This document shows positions 55,401-64,000 of a DNA stretch of 64,000 nt, in pieces. This DNA is from Mantis religiosa. Lineage: Eukaryota > Arthropoda > Insecta > Mantodea > Mantidae. Location: assembly GCA_030765055.1 (NCBI GenBank), contig CM060950.1, positions 21,427,903-21,491,902 on the forward strand, read 5' to 3'. The position numbers were made by a program, and so were the translations under genes. How positions within the stretch are numbered: the first letter of the stretch is position 1; each line of letters begins with the position of its first letter. Below the pieces are notes generated by a model. The model had not been told where the DNA came from and did not search any database. It saw nothing but the letters and a program-made list of their open reading frames with translations.

Positions 55401-57202
55401 TGGGATCGTGCCATTAGAGAGGCTGTGGCTATAAGAACTGAGCCCAATAATATAAATAGAGACGGCGGAATGCAAGTGAACAGCATGTGGACCTCTTTGC
55501 TTCATAAATGTAGTTATCACACTGCCCCGGATCTTCAACAACACACCAGTTTTGTCACGAGTCTTTCTCCAGCCCGGACCAATCAGTAACGCCCTCCAGC
55601 TATTGGCTGCTCCAACCGTGCCAGTCACTGGGCTCCAGCCCGCACATTGGCTAGAAATCGTCACCACCCATCCCTTAGCTTTTAGTATTTATATGAGACA
55701 AATTGCACCTTTCTGCATATCACCCTGATGAGGGGTTCCATGTTGGATATGAAAGCTTGGCAGCTTGTTCGTCGCCATTTACCTGGCTGGTAGCCCAAGA
55801 AAAGTTTTATGAAATCAGTCAGTAGTTTATAATATTTCATGATATTTTAACATTTTATCACAGTGGAACCTTGTTTACCCGGATCAACTGGGACCAGGGC
55901 CAATCTGAGTTAGTGAAAATCTGGGTTATTTAGGGAATGCCAAAAAAACAATAAATGTATTTGCACTGTACACAGTATAGCTAGAAACTAGTCGGTGGTA
56001 AAAATAGTAATGAACTTCTGCTGACTCAGTTTAAACTATCGCTTATGAGCAGTGCTATCTCGCATCTGCTTTAGCATTAGAACATCATTTGACAATTTTT
56101 CGGTGTGACTCTGAAAATAAAGCATCAATTTTTCTATGTTTGCTACTGCTTGCACATGTCTCATAACCACAGGTGGTTCGTCAGCTGTCTAAATCTGAAT
56201 ATTCTTATTTTGATTTTCAGTAACACTGCATGATGCAATAATGTCCTTCTCTGTAATCGGTTTATAACCTCTGTCATTGTCAAAGTATTCATCAACATTG
56301 GAACAGCCATCAATATTTTTAAAAAGTCTATAAAATCTTCTTCCAGACTTTTTTTTCTACTTCTTCAATCTGATTTTCTGGCAAGTCACACACACCAGGC
56401 CACAACTTTTTCCATGACTTTACCCAAGTTTCTCTTTCAACCTGGTCCCAAGCAGGTAGGGTGAGTGCAATAAATTTGTCTGCTGGCAAGAGAATTCGAC
56501 TAACGTATCTACCGAGAGGAGCAATTTATCACTCACTCCCTCATTCACTCACTCTTTTCTTTCTCTCTCTCTCTTTCTTTCTTTCTTACCTACTTACTTA
56601 CTTTCTTTCTTTTCTTCCTGCCTCCCTACCTCCCTCCTTTTGAACATCATATTTTATAATAATGGAGAGTAAATATTTTAACATTGAATAGAAGCACTAA
56701 CTGAATTTAGCAAAAATTGTAGGGTTTGACTGTGTGATTTTGGCAAACAGTAATATAATCCAATGTGTAAGGACTATGATACAATGAAGCACAAAATTAA
56801 TATAATTTTGAGTCGAACTAATACTCAGTGCTCCACTTGCTATTATTTACCTAGAACGCGTTTTGCTAGGATCTTCCTAACATCATGACATCATGAGTCG
56901 ACAACAGCTGATGATGTTAGGAAGATCCTAACGAAATGTGTTCCAGGTAAATACTAGCAATAAGTGGAGCATTGAGTATTAGTTCGACTCAAAATTATAT
57001 TAGTAATATAATGTTACTGTGTAAGAAATGTATGTTGTGGAAGCATTCAAAAAGTCAAATTTTCAGTTCAATATAAAATTAAAAATGCTTTAATGTTAAT
57101 TTGCAGGTACAATACATCCATCAAGAGTTATTGCATCTGCTCCATCTATAAGAAACTTTCGTGAGTGGGCTGCATTTGGAGTTGTGACAACACACAATAA
57201 TG
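46458..57202 (+). CDS. PYCR3: Pyrroline-5-carboxylate reductase (PYCR3-like), first two exons
   Basis: Exon 1 (46458-46554) encodes 32 residues ending the Rossmann start: NIGFIGAGRMAQAIGIGLIK, where GxGxMAxAI binds the NAD(P)H cofactor. Exon 2 (57107-57202) continues with TIHPSRVIASAPSIRNFREW and FGVVTTHNN, which lines up with vertebrate PYCR3 (HILASAP..RNL..F and TTHSN). The enzyme makes proline from pyrroline-5-carboxylate. The split glycine codon fixes the junction: exon 1 ends gaaG, the intron begins gcaagt and ends ttgcag, exon 2 begins GT. That is a GC-AG intron of 10,552 bp. Exon 2 ends before gtctgt in phase 1; reading on gives a stop two codons later. Further exons (NAD-fold remainder, dimerisation domain) were not found up to 64 kb. 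The gene is therefore partial here. Confidence 0.85.
46905..47213 (+). mobile_element. tRNA-like head joined to a PLE 3' end
   Basis: 46905-47045 begins with a tRNA-like module (B box gcgggttcaattcctgc). From about 47050 the sequence follows the 3' end of the PLE family at 62700-62870 (cagcac, caccaagc, catcag, then gtggagaaaagt and acaaggttgactca). It may be a SINE with a PLE-derived tail or two adjacent insertions. No TSD resolves this. Confidence 0.5.
47112..47145 (+). ncRNA. Hammerhead-like motif, degenerate
   Basis: TTGAGGA, extra TA, stem II GGGAA/TTCCC, then AGAAACTAGTC. C3 is changed to T and stem I does not pair. Confidence 0.4.
47380..47500. repeat. Palindromic PLE tail pair
   Basis: 47384-47425 and 47443-47491 are imperfect reverse complements (gagttggtactagt against actagtaccaactc). 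The same sequence occurs at the outer ends of the 24.3 kb PLE pair. Confidence 0.55.
47630..48030 (+). mobile_element. PLE 3' fragment
   Basis: A broken plus frame gives the relatives of EHF-N, YGREYTF and a MNFDVP-type end (near 47850), then a hammerhead-like motif at 47979-48013. No RT. Confidence 0.55.
47979..48013 (+). ncRNA. Hammerhead-like motif with intact core
   Basis: Core CTGATGA, one extra T, stem II GAGA/TCTC, then GAAAC AT GTC. Both core blocks match the consensus, but stem I is only 1-2 bp. Confidence 0.55.
48031..49317. other. Intron sequence, nothing recognised
   Basis: Part of the PYCR3-like first intron. A short stretch near 48375-48450 resembles the tRNA-like repeats (gatttgaaccatggatctt) but is too worn to delimit. 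Confidence 0.4.
49318..49800 (+). mobile_element. RTE-type LINE 3' end
   Basis: The plus frame encodes the run-off region of a LINE reverse transcriptase: ESWVLTIREEQWLLWWERKI, then RIRWIGHVHRMPE, then GRPRKRWIDDVEDKLRNL, and a stop at 49739-49741. This signature is usual for RTE-like elements in arthropods. One stop (near 49475) breaks it. The short ATC-rich repeat at 49748-49791 fits the simple-repeat tails of such elements. Confidence 0.7.
50183..51128. mobile_element. MITE-like element with about 36 bp terminal inverted repeats
   Basis: The left end (tatacaggttgtttcgaaat) and the reverse complement of the right end (tatacaaggtgtttcaaaat) match over about 36 bp. Both ends abut TA, consistent with a TA target-site duplication. 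The interior of about 870 bp has no recognised transposase, so it is a non-autonomous DNA element, possibly mariner-type by its TA target. Confidence 0.65.
51129..51479. other. Intron sequence, nothing recognised
   Basis: Part of the PYCR3-like intron without recognised features. Confidence 0.4.
51480..51620 (+). mobile_element. PLE 3' end (same family as 33.8 and 56.8 kb)
   Basis: ttttaggaaggtcctgatga, then a tail with gcatggagtactag and cgactcaaaattatatt. The hammerhead-like part is worn. Confidence 0.5.
51621..52409. other. Intron sequence, nothing recognised
   Basis: No convincing frame. It may contain minus-strand remains of a PLE linker, but no motif is clear. Confidence 0.35.
52410..52800 (+). 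mobile_element. tRNA-derived SINE (family B), copy 2
   Basis: Head with B box (gggttcgatcccagg) and the same start of the body as 37376-37627. The body is longer and diverges after about 52560. The A box is degraded. Confidence 0.6.
52801..53289. other. Intron sequence, nothing recognised
   Basis: AT-rich intron sequence without recognised features. Confidence 0.4.
53352..53390 (-). ncRNA. Hammerhead-like motif, weak
   Basis: Minus strand: GGATGAG, stem II GAGCCA/TGGCTC (perfect), then GAAAGC. The first core block is mutated and stem I is unclear. Confidence 0.3.
53689..55369 (+). pseudogene. Penelope-like RT-GIY-YIG protein, broken
   Basis: The N-terminal part includes NIVVLPPDKGIAAVILSNEQ, a conserved PLE stretch. 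A TAG at 53926 stops it, but the frame goes on with LYGFPKIHKNDVPLRPIVSA, the PLE-specific RT start. A frameshift near 54340 follows. FFRYVDDIFLIWPHG (intact YVDD, 54553-54564) and LPFLDILVQRK are in the third piece. After another stop at 54872 the last piece (55028-55369) carries the GIY-YIG nuclease (AGVYRIPCSCGRAYIGQTGR, then AEHCINEGH). A 10-codon insertion (VKHYTYHFIL) before GKIGCILKGHN is derived from a SINE tail. PLE proteins prime on cut DNA in the nucleus; this copy cannot make a full product. Confidence 0.85.
55047..55078 (+). mobile_element. SINE tail micro-insertion inside the PLE frame
   Basis: gggcgttaaacactacacat is identical to the tail of SINE family B at 37600-37619, and the following atcatttcatttt resembles the same tail. 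It sits where PLE proteins run straight from a SG to GKIG, adding about 30 bp in frame. Confidence 0.55.
55725..55768 (+). ncRNA. Hammerhead-like motif
   Basis: Core CTGATGA followed directly by G, a weak stem II (TTCCA/TGGAT), GAAA and a 3-bp stem III (AGC/GCT). Stem I is not convincing. This family lacks the extra nucleotide after the core. Confidence 0.35.
55816..56528. other. Intron sequence, nothing recognised
   Basis: No recognised feature. Confidence 0.4.
56529..56638 (+). repeat. Pyrimidine-rich low-complexity tract
   Basis: Mixed TC, TTTC, TTAC and CCTC repeats of about 110 bp with very few purines. Confidence 0.85.
56749..57012. mobile_element. Head-to-head PLE 3'-end insertion with 11 bp TSD
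   Basis: AGTAATATAAT at 56749-56759 and 57002-57012 flanks a 242 bp inverted pair centred near 56895. The left arm (minus) keeps the longer tail and the right arm (plus) is shorter at its outer end. It ends only 94 bp before exon 2 of the PYCR3-like gene. Confidence 0.75.
56908..56942 (+). ncRNA. Hammerhead-like motif with intact core
   Basis: Core CTGATGA, extra T, a strong 7-bp stem II GTTAGGA/TCCTAAC, then GAAAT GT GTT. The opposite arm holds a mutated copy at about 56850-56890. Stem I is poor. Confidence 0.55.
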
Positions 57203-58149
57203 GTCTGTAGATTTATGTAAACAGTGATATTTTTATAGATAGAAATTCTTTTTTAGATTAATTTCCGTTTCAGTCATAACATTTCTTTCTCTGTCTTTTC
57301 AACTGTTTTGTTATGTTTGGTTGTGTATACATTCAAATTGTATCACAACGCTATCATAAATGGGCTTCTATTTAAAAACTTACAGACTATTTAAACTGGC
57401 TTTCCATTTGAAAGTAATGTGTCGGTAATTCAATGTATTTGGTATTCAGTGTAATGGCTTTCCATTGTTTTTACATAGCACTTTGTATTCTGACCAAGAA
57501 TAAGACTGTATGTAAGCTGGAATGGAGTTTTGAAAGATATTCGGTACCCATTAGACTCATTTGGTTGTTCAGAAAAGTGATTCAGAACAAACTCAGGATA
57601 GAAGTATTGTCACAGTAACTTTGAGCATACTGATATTGTTATTCATGCTCTACACTATTACTGCTTTATTCTTTTTAAAATCTTAAGTTTGCAAAGATGA
57701 ATGGATGTAGGAGCAAATTTCTTCTCATATATTAAAAGATCTTTAGCTATGTTGCATAAGTTTTAGGTCTTTTATGATTTTTCTGCGTAATGTCTAAAGG
57801 CCGGAGGGATATATGCTGACATGTGATACAGGTTAGCTGGATGCAGAGTTTGAATGACGTCAGATGTACAACACTGCCATAAAATGTGAAAACAACTGTC
57901 ACTAGAAGCAAACATCGAAAACAACATATCGTAGTACTCTGCAAACTAGTGAAGCATTGACTTGTAGGTGTCAAAGCCCCTGTGAGACTTTCAATATTTC
58001 ATAATATGACACCAGCGATTCCTCTGCCACCAAAGCCAATAATCATAAAATGCGGTACTTGGATAGAGTCCATCACGTATTATATGTTGCATTACAATGA
58101 AATTGTAAAATGATGTTAGCACTCAGTGTGATGCAGATTCATCAGCTAT
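57203..58149. other. Probable second intron of the PYCR3-like gene
   Basis: No further reductase exon was recognised here. Confidence 0.4.
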
Positions 58150-58540
58150 TGTAACTGCAAAGTCTCTGATGTCACATGAGTTATCTGAAAGATCCTATCC
58201 AACAATTTTGCTGTGTTGCCCAAAGCTATTAAACATTTAGAAAAATTGGGTTCGGAAATGTCCAAGAATATAAGCATAATAGAAAACTTAGCTAATTCAA
58301 TTAATAGGATACCTCTTGTGCCAGATATCGAAAAGGTGAAAGCTAAATTCTGGAACATTCTAAACAAAAATAGAGGTTATCAAGCTGTGTATGAAAGTTT
58401 GAAAATTAATTAGAAGGAAAACATGACAGACAACAGAATGGAATTCTTTACATTTGTATCTCTGACATCCTGTGATATCGAAAGAAGTTTTGCCAGATGT
58501 TATACAAATGCTGTTATTCCATTAAACCTCACTAAGGTAA
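58150..58540 (+). pseudogene. hAT-like (CGBP1-type) transposase fragment
   Basis: 58213-58413 encodes LPKAIKHLEKLGSEMSKNIS, and after a stop 58420-58540 gives SLTSCDIERSFARCYTNAV. The last part resembles the C-terminal dimerisation block of hAT-type proteins (a -DVERSFS- signature), which insect genomes carry in many CGBP1-like copies. Catalytic parts are absent. Confidence 0.5.
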
Positions 58541-59889
58541 CTGCAAAATAGGAATGAACATACGGCATGGCTAGGTGTGGCTGGTCTATCGCAGACTAGC
58601 CAGTGTGGTGAGTGCAATGTTGTACAGTTAAGCACGTGTACTGGTTCGCTTTGCTGAACTATATGGCTAATTTCTTTGCGCGCTCAAGAGATATTAATTA
58701 CAGAATTATTTTGTTTTTCTCATGTCGCACAGCTACTTTTTCTGAGGGTGACTCTCCAAACCTCATATTTATAGAACATCTAGTTTTGGAGATAGGGAAA
58801 GATTAGACACCTGACTAGAATTAAAGGAATCATTAACTGTCAGTGTAGAAAAACAGTGCTATGCTGGGTTGCATTTTGTACCTTTCATTCAGTAAAGTGA
58901 TGATCTTTTGAGAGTGTAAACATGCTTTCCAAAGTTGGTAAATATGTCGCCTAGCAATCCTAGTACTAGTGTGCCTAGTAGGGACTGCAAGACAACTTGT
59001 AAGTTTTTACTTAAGCAGTAGAAATATTATTTTTCATGTGTATTCTATTTTCAAACAATTGTCAATTAAAGACATTTTCAAAAGTACAAATTTTGCTCAG
59101 AGTCCAGAATTAATGGCACAAGCTTGTCACGTGAGTGTTCATTCTATGACAAACATTATTAAAGAAGGCAAACAATTCACCAAATTAGTTGAAGTTCCCA
59201 TATTTATGTCTCCTGGAAAACATTGAGCAGCTAACAAATGTACTACCAACTTAGAAGATTTTCAAAGGTGTGCTTTACGTAGGACAGTTTATGATTTATA
59301 TGACAAGGGTGAGGATCCAACTGCCAAAGGCTGAAAAATTTAATGAGGGAGCAAAATAGAATATACAGGTTCTGTATCATCTATGTATAATATTCTGAAA
59401 TCTTTTGAGTTCAAATATAGAACCAATGATGGTCGCAAATTTATGCTTGAAAGAAGCAATATTGTTGCTGCAAGACTGAAGTTTCTGCACACAATGCATA
59501 ACATAAGAATTACAGGTGATTCAAGGTCATTCATGGTGTAAAAATGCTTCATAAGTACACATTCATATCTTCCGTATTTATTAAGTATTTTAATGAAACA
59601 AAAGTTGGTTTAAAGTCCATTACAGGCAGTATACAATTATGGCATCATTAAAGTAAAACTATATTCACAAATCATTGAAATGTCTCTGTTTGTTTCACTG
59701 TAGCAAGTGCCATTCTTTCGTCGAACACATCTAATTTATCAGTTATTTTGTTTTATGTGCATATGAACAATAGCTGCATAAGCGAACTGTTCTCCAGTTC
59801 AAGGTTTTATCGTTCAGTTTATATCCATGCCATAATCATTGTATATGTTGTCACATACATGCTGAAATGTAAAGCGAACTTCTGTGTCA

Positions 59890-61742
59890 GCATCTGTATG
59901 TCATTGTTTTCAAGTGCTAGGCTTTGGCAATGAAGCCATTAGCTATCTTGCTCTCCAATATTTCTGCGTAGTGGGTCCGGCAGGTAGGGCTTCACAGGTT
60001 AAAAGATGTTCTTCAGTCATTTCCTTTTCTTTGTTGCACAGAGGACAATTTGGACTTGTATAAATTCCTATTCTATGTAAGTGTTTGGCCAAATAATCAT
60101 GTTCCGTAAGTAATCTAAAATTTGCTACTGCAGCTTTAAATGGGATTTCTGGAATAATTTCTGGATTTTTAATTAAATTGTTCCATTTTTTATCTTTGGC
60201 TTTGTTAGATATTGATAGGTTTTGTTTGTTTTTATATTTGCTTTTGATCAATCTTTTTATGGATGTAAAGGGTAAGCTTTTACTTTTGTTCTGAATTAAA
60301 TTTGCACCTTTTTTGGCAAGAAAATCAGCTGATTCATTTCCAGCAATTCCACAATGTGCAGGTATCCTTTGTAATATAATTCTTTACTGTAGTTTTTGAA
60401 GTTGTTGGATCATTTTATGACATTCTTTCATTTGGATTGACCTCATTTTATATGAAGTTATTGCACATAATGCCGCTTTAGAATCAGAAAGTATGACAGC
60501 ATTTTTGAATTTATCTATTCTGTATAGAAGGTGTTGGAGTTAAATATGAATAGCCGTTACTTCTGCATCAAAATTTGTTGTGTTATATGGTTGATAGAAT
60601 GAGAACAGTGCACACTTAATTCCTGCTCCTGAGTTGTTGTCCAAGTTAGATACATCTGTGTAGATATGTAACCATTCTTCAGGTGGGTATCTGTTGTTCA
60701 CAGTTTCTAATGCTAATACTTTTAGTACAGGTTTGGAAGTTTCAGATTTTATAACCATTTGTTATAAATCTAATTGAATATTAATTGGTACAAAAGTCAG
60801 TGGGTTTTCTTTGATTAAAATGTTTTCTTTAGAATTAGGAAGATTCAGATCTGTTTTTAATTCCATAACTTTGTGTAGGGAACTTGTTTGTGTTTTCATC
60901 TTGATTGGTTGTAGTAATCTTTTCTCCTATTTTCTTGTTTTTAACTGCAACATTTTTTCATGTTGTATTAGTGTCTGCTCCTCTTAAGTTAGATGTATTG
61001 GATAGTTCCGAGTTAAGGCTTGCATTGCCATGATTGGAATTGATATATCTTAGAAACCGTATGCTTTATAAACAACAACATACAATATTTTCAAACAAAT
61101 AACACTATTCATGAACATTATACTAGGAATGGTGCTAAATTACATATACTGGGATCAAGATCAAATAAAAAACTTAACTCAGTACTTCATAAAGGGGTTC
61201 ACATGTATAACTTAATCTTAAAGAAAATCGAAAACAATGATAAGAAAAGATTCAGAAGAGATGTGAAATCATTTTTAATAAATCAGTGCTTCTATAGTAC
61301 TCAAGAGTTCTTTGAATATTTTAGATACCAGATTAAGTAGAGTAAATGATTACATGAGAATAATTTTATGATACTAATGGTTGACAATTCATGTAAGTTT
61401 TCTGTATTTGTTGACATTGATACAATTTAATCTGATTATTGCATGCAGAATCAATTCTGTATTTTCTGAATTTCTAGTTTGTATTGTTTGTACTGTATCT
61501 TGAAAAAGCAAATATTTCTGTACAGAAATTAAATGCTAAATAAATAAATAAATAAATAAATAGTGTCATTAATCGATTTTGCTGCACTGGTTATTAGTCA
61601 CAGGGCCTGATTTTGGCATACTTCTAGGCGATTTATGTTAGAACTGTTTGCTGTAATTATTACCTCTACATTATAAAGAAGTATTGGCTTGATGAATGTT
61701 TTGTATGTGGTGTTCAGTGTTTCCCGATTACTGCATCTGTAT
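59890..61742 (-). mobile_element. RNase H-bearing non-LTR retrotransposon, nested
   Basis: GCATCTGTAT at 59890-59899 and 61733-61742 flanks the insertion. On minus, from right to left: a run-off RT part (TYKTFIKPILLYN, about 61660-61720), RNase H (WLHIYTDVSN and NSGAGIKCALFS with later FDAEVTAIHI, about 60540-60690), and the C-terminal domain AKHLHRIGIYTSPNCPLCNK (59943-60251), which ends ...cacttgaaaac. The presence of RNase H points to the I/R1-type group rather than Jockey proper. It is 5'-truncated, and a second LINE has inserted into it. Confidence 0.75.
61045..61570 (+). mobile_element. LINE 3' end nested in the non-LTR element
   Basis: A plus frame (HILGSRSNKKLNSVLHKGVH to FRRDVKSFLINQCFYSTQEF) is the final stretch of a LINE reverse transcriptase, followed by a 3' UTR and an AAAT tail (61541-61560). 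Flanking aattgat and aatcgat may be a diverged TSD. This is the innermost and thus youngest of three nested layers. Confidence 0.6.
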
Positions 61743-61890
61743 ATACATCTCAGATTACTTGCTAGGGGATTTGGTGAGGCAAAGTCAAGTCATATCTTCC
61801 ATCTCTGTTATCTGCTGGCTGTAGAACTGGCAATGCCAAGAGATCCATCACTATATTGGCTGAATCTATGTTCACTCTTATTTTGTTACT

Positions 61891-62699
61891 ACTGTAATGA
61901 ACATTATGTCCTACATATTAGGGAATCACTTGGATTTTTGTAGCCTTCTGTTTTCAATTAGCTTTTCAAATGTGGGACTGTATTTTAAGTGTCACCCAAC
62001 CACAAACATGTTTTCAGGTGTTCATCATTTAGTTGGCTTTTGTAACATCTTATAATGTTCATTAAGGAAAACATTGCCTTGTGTATGTTTAGATTTAGGA
62101 GACCTTTTGTGGGACAAAAGTATAAAAATTGTTAATATTTTTTTCTGTGATAATATTCATCCTTTAATTCAATGTCATTTTGCAAGGCATACTAGCTAAT
62201 TATAACTGTAGTTCAACAGAAAAATTGAGAATATCCACTGATAATGACATTGCAAATATCTTAAATTGTATAAAATTAAAAATAATGTACTATTTTAATG
62301 GAGCACCTTAATCAAATTTGTTAAACATTTGATCAGCCTTTAAATTAGGGCAGAACATGTTTCAAGGACTGGTTCTTGTCTGATGTTTTACGGTATATAA
62401 ATTGAGAAATACAGTGGAAACTTCTGGCAGTGTAGAAGAGGGACCAAGTTAAATAGCTGCAGAAAAAGATGCTGACGTCTCCATTCTAGCTATGTAGCTA
62501 CTCAATAAAAGCATTCAGGATTTGGAACAATCACCCATTAAAAAGAAGCACTTAAATGAAAATATATGTGCTGGGAAGAAAGTAATGAACGTAACAAGGG
62601 CAAAGGTTTTAGAGATTACAGCAGACAAGCATTAAGAATGTCAGACTTCAAGAACAGATTCTGAAATCATAGCACGGTTGAAAAACAAATCTAACAGTT
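61891..62699. other. No recognisable feature
   Basis: AT-rich, nothing recognised. Confidence 0.4.
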
Positions 62700-62761
62700 A
62701 CTAAAATTAGGCAAGTGAGTCAACCTTGTATATACTTTTCTCCACTTACAAGTTTTTTTAT

Positions 62762-62801
62762 GAAGACTAGTTTCTGGGGACTTCTCCCCTATCGTCAGTT
62801 C
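62762..62801 (-). ncRNA. Hammerhead ribozyme candidate overlapping a PLE stop codon
   Basis: Stem I GAA/TTC (3 bp), intact core CTGACGA, then TA, stem II GGGG/CCCC, then A and GAAAC TA GTC. The second core block, 2-bp stem III and GUC triplet all fit. The TAG inside GAAACTAGTC is the stop codon of the PLE frame. Confidence 0.6.
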
Positions 62802-64000
62802 TGTTGTTGACTGATGATGCATCCGGTGTCTGCATCTGGCTTGGTGTCGTGCTGCCATCTAATGTCCTGGTAAGTTTGATGATGTCATCTACCGCAGGAA
62901 TTTCAAAGTTCATCAAGAGGTCCTGTTTTTTCGTAATAAATATGTTTTCCCAAATCTGTAGTTCCAGAGGTTTCTTTGCCTGTTTGATCAGTACTATTTC
63001 TTGTTTTATGTTGTGATTCTCAGACCAAAAGTGATGTGCTACGACCGACTTGTCCATTTGTTTGAATTTAATATTTCTGAAGTGTTCTTTCATTCTTGTT
63101 CCTAGATTCCTTTTGGTCTTACCAATGTATATCTTGTCACAATCCTGGCAACTCATTTGGTAAATGCCTGATAATTGAGTTTTTGGTGTGCTATTTTTTA
63201 GAGGGTGGTTTAGTAAGTTGCGGACGTTGTATTTGTTTTGAGGGGCTAATTTTATGTTGAAGCTCTTAAATATCTTTTCAAATTTTTTGAAGTATTTTGG
63301 ATGAAATGTAATTTTTCCATATCTGGTGTTTGGGTTTTCTAGTTTTTTTAACGTAGTAATGTCCCTTAAGTTTTTGTTTCTTTTGTGTCTGTAGATCAGT
63401 TTTTTGATGAGATTTGTGTTATAGTTGTTCAGTTCGGCAACCTGGTGTATGTGAGCATACTCCTGTTCATATTCTGTTTTTGTTAACGGAATGTTGATTA
63501 ATCTGTGAACTAAACTATGGAATACTGCATATTGATGTTGTACTGGGTTGAATGGGTTGCATTTAATGTAATTGTCAACATGTGTTGCTTTTCTGTATAT
63601 TCCAAATTGTAATCCTGTTGGTGTTCTAATGATTTTCAAATCTAGAAAAGGTAGCCATTCATCCTGCTCTACTTCAATGGTGAAAACTATGGATTTTTCT
63701 TGTAGGTTTAGCAACTTTATAGCATCCTCGGTTAGTCTTCTAGGGACTATAGCAAACACATCCTCAACATATCTATGCCAACATTTGAAAATATGTGGAA
63801 AGGCTTTAGTAATGTGTGTTTCCAAATTACTCATGAACAGATAGCTAGTAATGGTGAAAGAGGGTTACCCATGGCCAAGCCTGCTGTTTGTTGGAAGATC
63901 TTGCTGGAGAACGTGAAGCTGTTTTGTTCAATACATAGGGTGGTTAATTTGATGTATTCCTCTATTTTATCATCCGCAACGTTGCTTTTGGATAACCAGC
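62767..64000 (-). pseudogene. Penelope-like RT-GIY-YIG protein, partial
   Basis: 355 codons open from 63834 down to 62767, with a preceding piece in another frame up to the window edge (KIEEYIKLTTLCIEQNSFTF, then GLAMGNPLSP). A single-base loss near 63842 separates the two. The RT active site reads RYVEDVFAIVP: the first catalytic Asp of YVDD is Glu. PFLDLKII follows, then the basic linker, GIY-YIG (SGIYQMSCQDCDKIYIGKTK) and VAHHFWSENHN. The upstream RT motifs lie outside the window. Related to, but distinct from, the family at 3.0-5.0 kb. Confidence 0.85.

Larger units (their letters stand above)
53290..55815 (+). mobile_element. Penelope-like element, near full length, inverted end repeats
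   Basis: A plus-strand PLE body (about 53690-55420) is bracketed by an inverted pair: 53300-53665 is the reverse complement of about 55430-55810. So an inverted copy of its own 3' end precedes the element, the same head-to-head plan as the shorter PLE loci. Flanking TSDs were not clear. It belongs to a different family from the one at 3.0 kb. Confidence 0.8.
58545..61890 (+). mobile_element. ITm element copy 2, split by a nested non-LTR insertion
   Basis: 58545-59899 follows copy 1 (325-1730) and then keeps more transposase sequence (TVYDLYDKGEDPTAKG, SVSSMYNILKSFEFKYRTN, NDGRKFMLERSNIVAARLKF). 61743-61890 continues the match to copy 1 at about 1740-1870. The part in between is a nested non-LTR insertion flanked by GCATCTGTAT. 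Stops and deletions inactivate the transposase. Confidence 0.6.
62700..64000 (-). mobile_element. Penelope-like element, runs off the window
   Basis: Minus-strand PLE whose 3' end (hammerhead-like motif and tail) lies at 62700-62801 and whose coding region runs to the window edge. The 3' tail sequence also occurs at 47050-47213. Confidence 0.8.

Noticed and set aside
57605..64000. Later exons of the PYCR3-like gene
   Set aside because: No segment with reductase motifs flanked by splice signals was recognised.

Overview
This is an animal nuclear genome window. It is AT-rich and crowded with transposable elements, and its spliced genes have kilobase-scale introns. The mix of Penelope-like elements, Ty3/gypsy LTR elements, PIF/Harbinger, mariner-type elements, tRNA-derived SINEs and a PYCR3/RNF8-type gene content suggests an insect, possibly a large-genome polyneopteran such as a cockroach or termite. 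That placement is inference. There is no prokaryotic gene organisation, no CRISPR array and no operon.

Only two host genes are convincing. One is an intronless 556-codon FHA-RING ubiquitin ligase of the RNF8 type (19418-21088, +). The other is the 5' part of a pyrroline-5-carboxylate reductase gene of the PYCR3 type (+). Its exon 1 (46458-46554) and exon 2 (57107-57202) are separated by a 10.55 kb intron that seems to use a GC-AG splice pair. The rest of that gene was not found and probably lies past the window.

Layout: 0.3-1.9 kb, Tc1/mariner-type (ITm) element copy 1; 2.2-5.0 kb, two Penelope-like (PLE) insertions, each head-to-head and flanked by target-site duplications (TSDs); 6.3-11 kb, tRNA-derived and tRNA-like foldback repeats plus an LTR remnant; 11.56-17.26 kb, a complete but mutated Ty3/gypsy element; 19.4-21.1 kb, RNF8-like gene; 22-26.1 kb, PLE debris plus two short hammerhead-bearing elements that resemble animal retrozymes; 27.6-38.4 kb, palindromes, a dead mariner, PLE debris and SINEs; 38.9-46.1 kb, a PIF/Harbinger element with a nuclease gene and a convergent spliced Myb/SANT-like gene, whose intron holds a non-LTR fragment and a very young internally deleted gypsy element; 46.4-57.2 kb, the PYCR3-like gene and its TE-filled first intron; 58.1-61.9 kb, a hAT-like fragment and ITm copy 2 carrying nested non-LTR elements; 62.7-64.0 kb, a PLE running off the window edge.

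The strongest theme is the Penelope-type sequences. At about ten loci the PLE 3' ends form inverted head-to-head pairs, and three of these pairs are flanked by 11-14 bp TSDs, so the pair was inserted as one unit. Almost every PLE 3' end carries a hammerhead-ribozyme-like motif, usually with one extra nucleotide after the first core block. In several families the PLE reading frame ends inside that motif. A roughly 176 bp tandem array (12 bp TSD) and a 177 bp monomer (10 bp TSD) carry the same motif without any protein-coding sequence.
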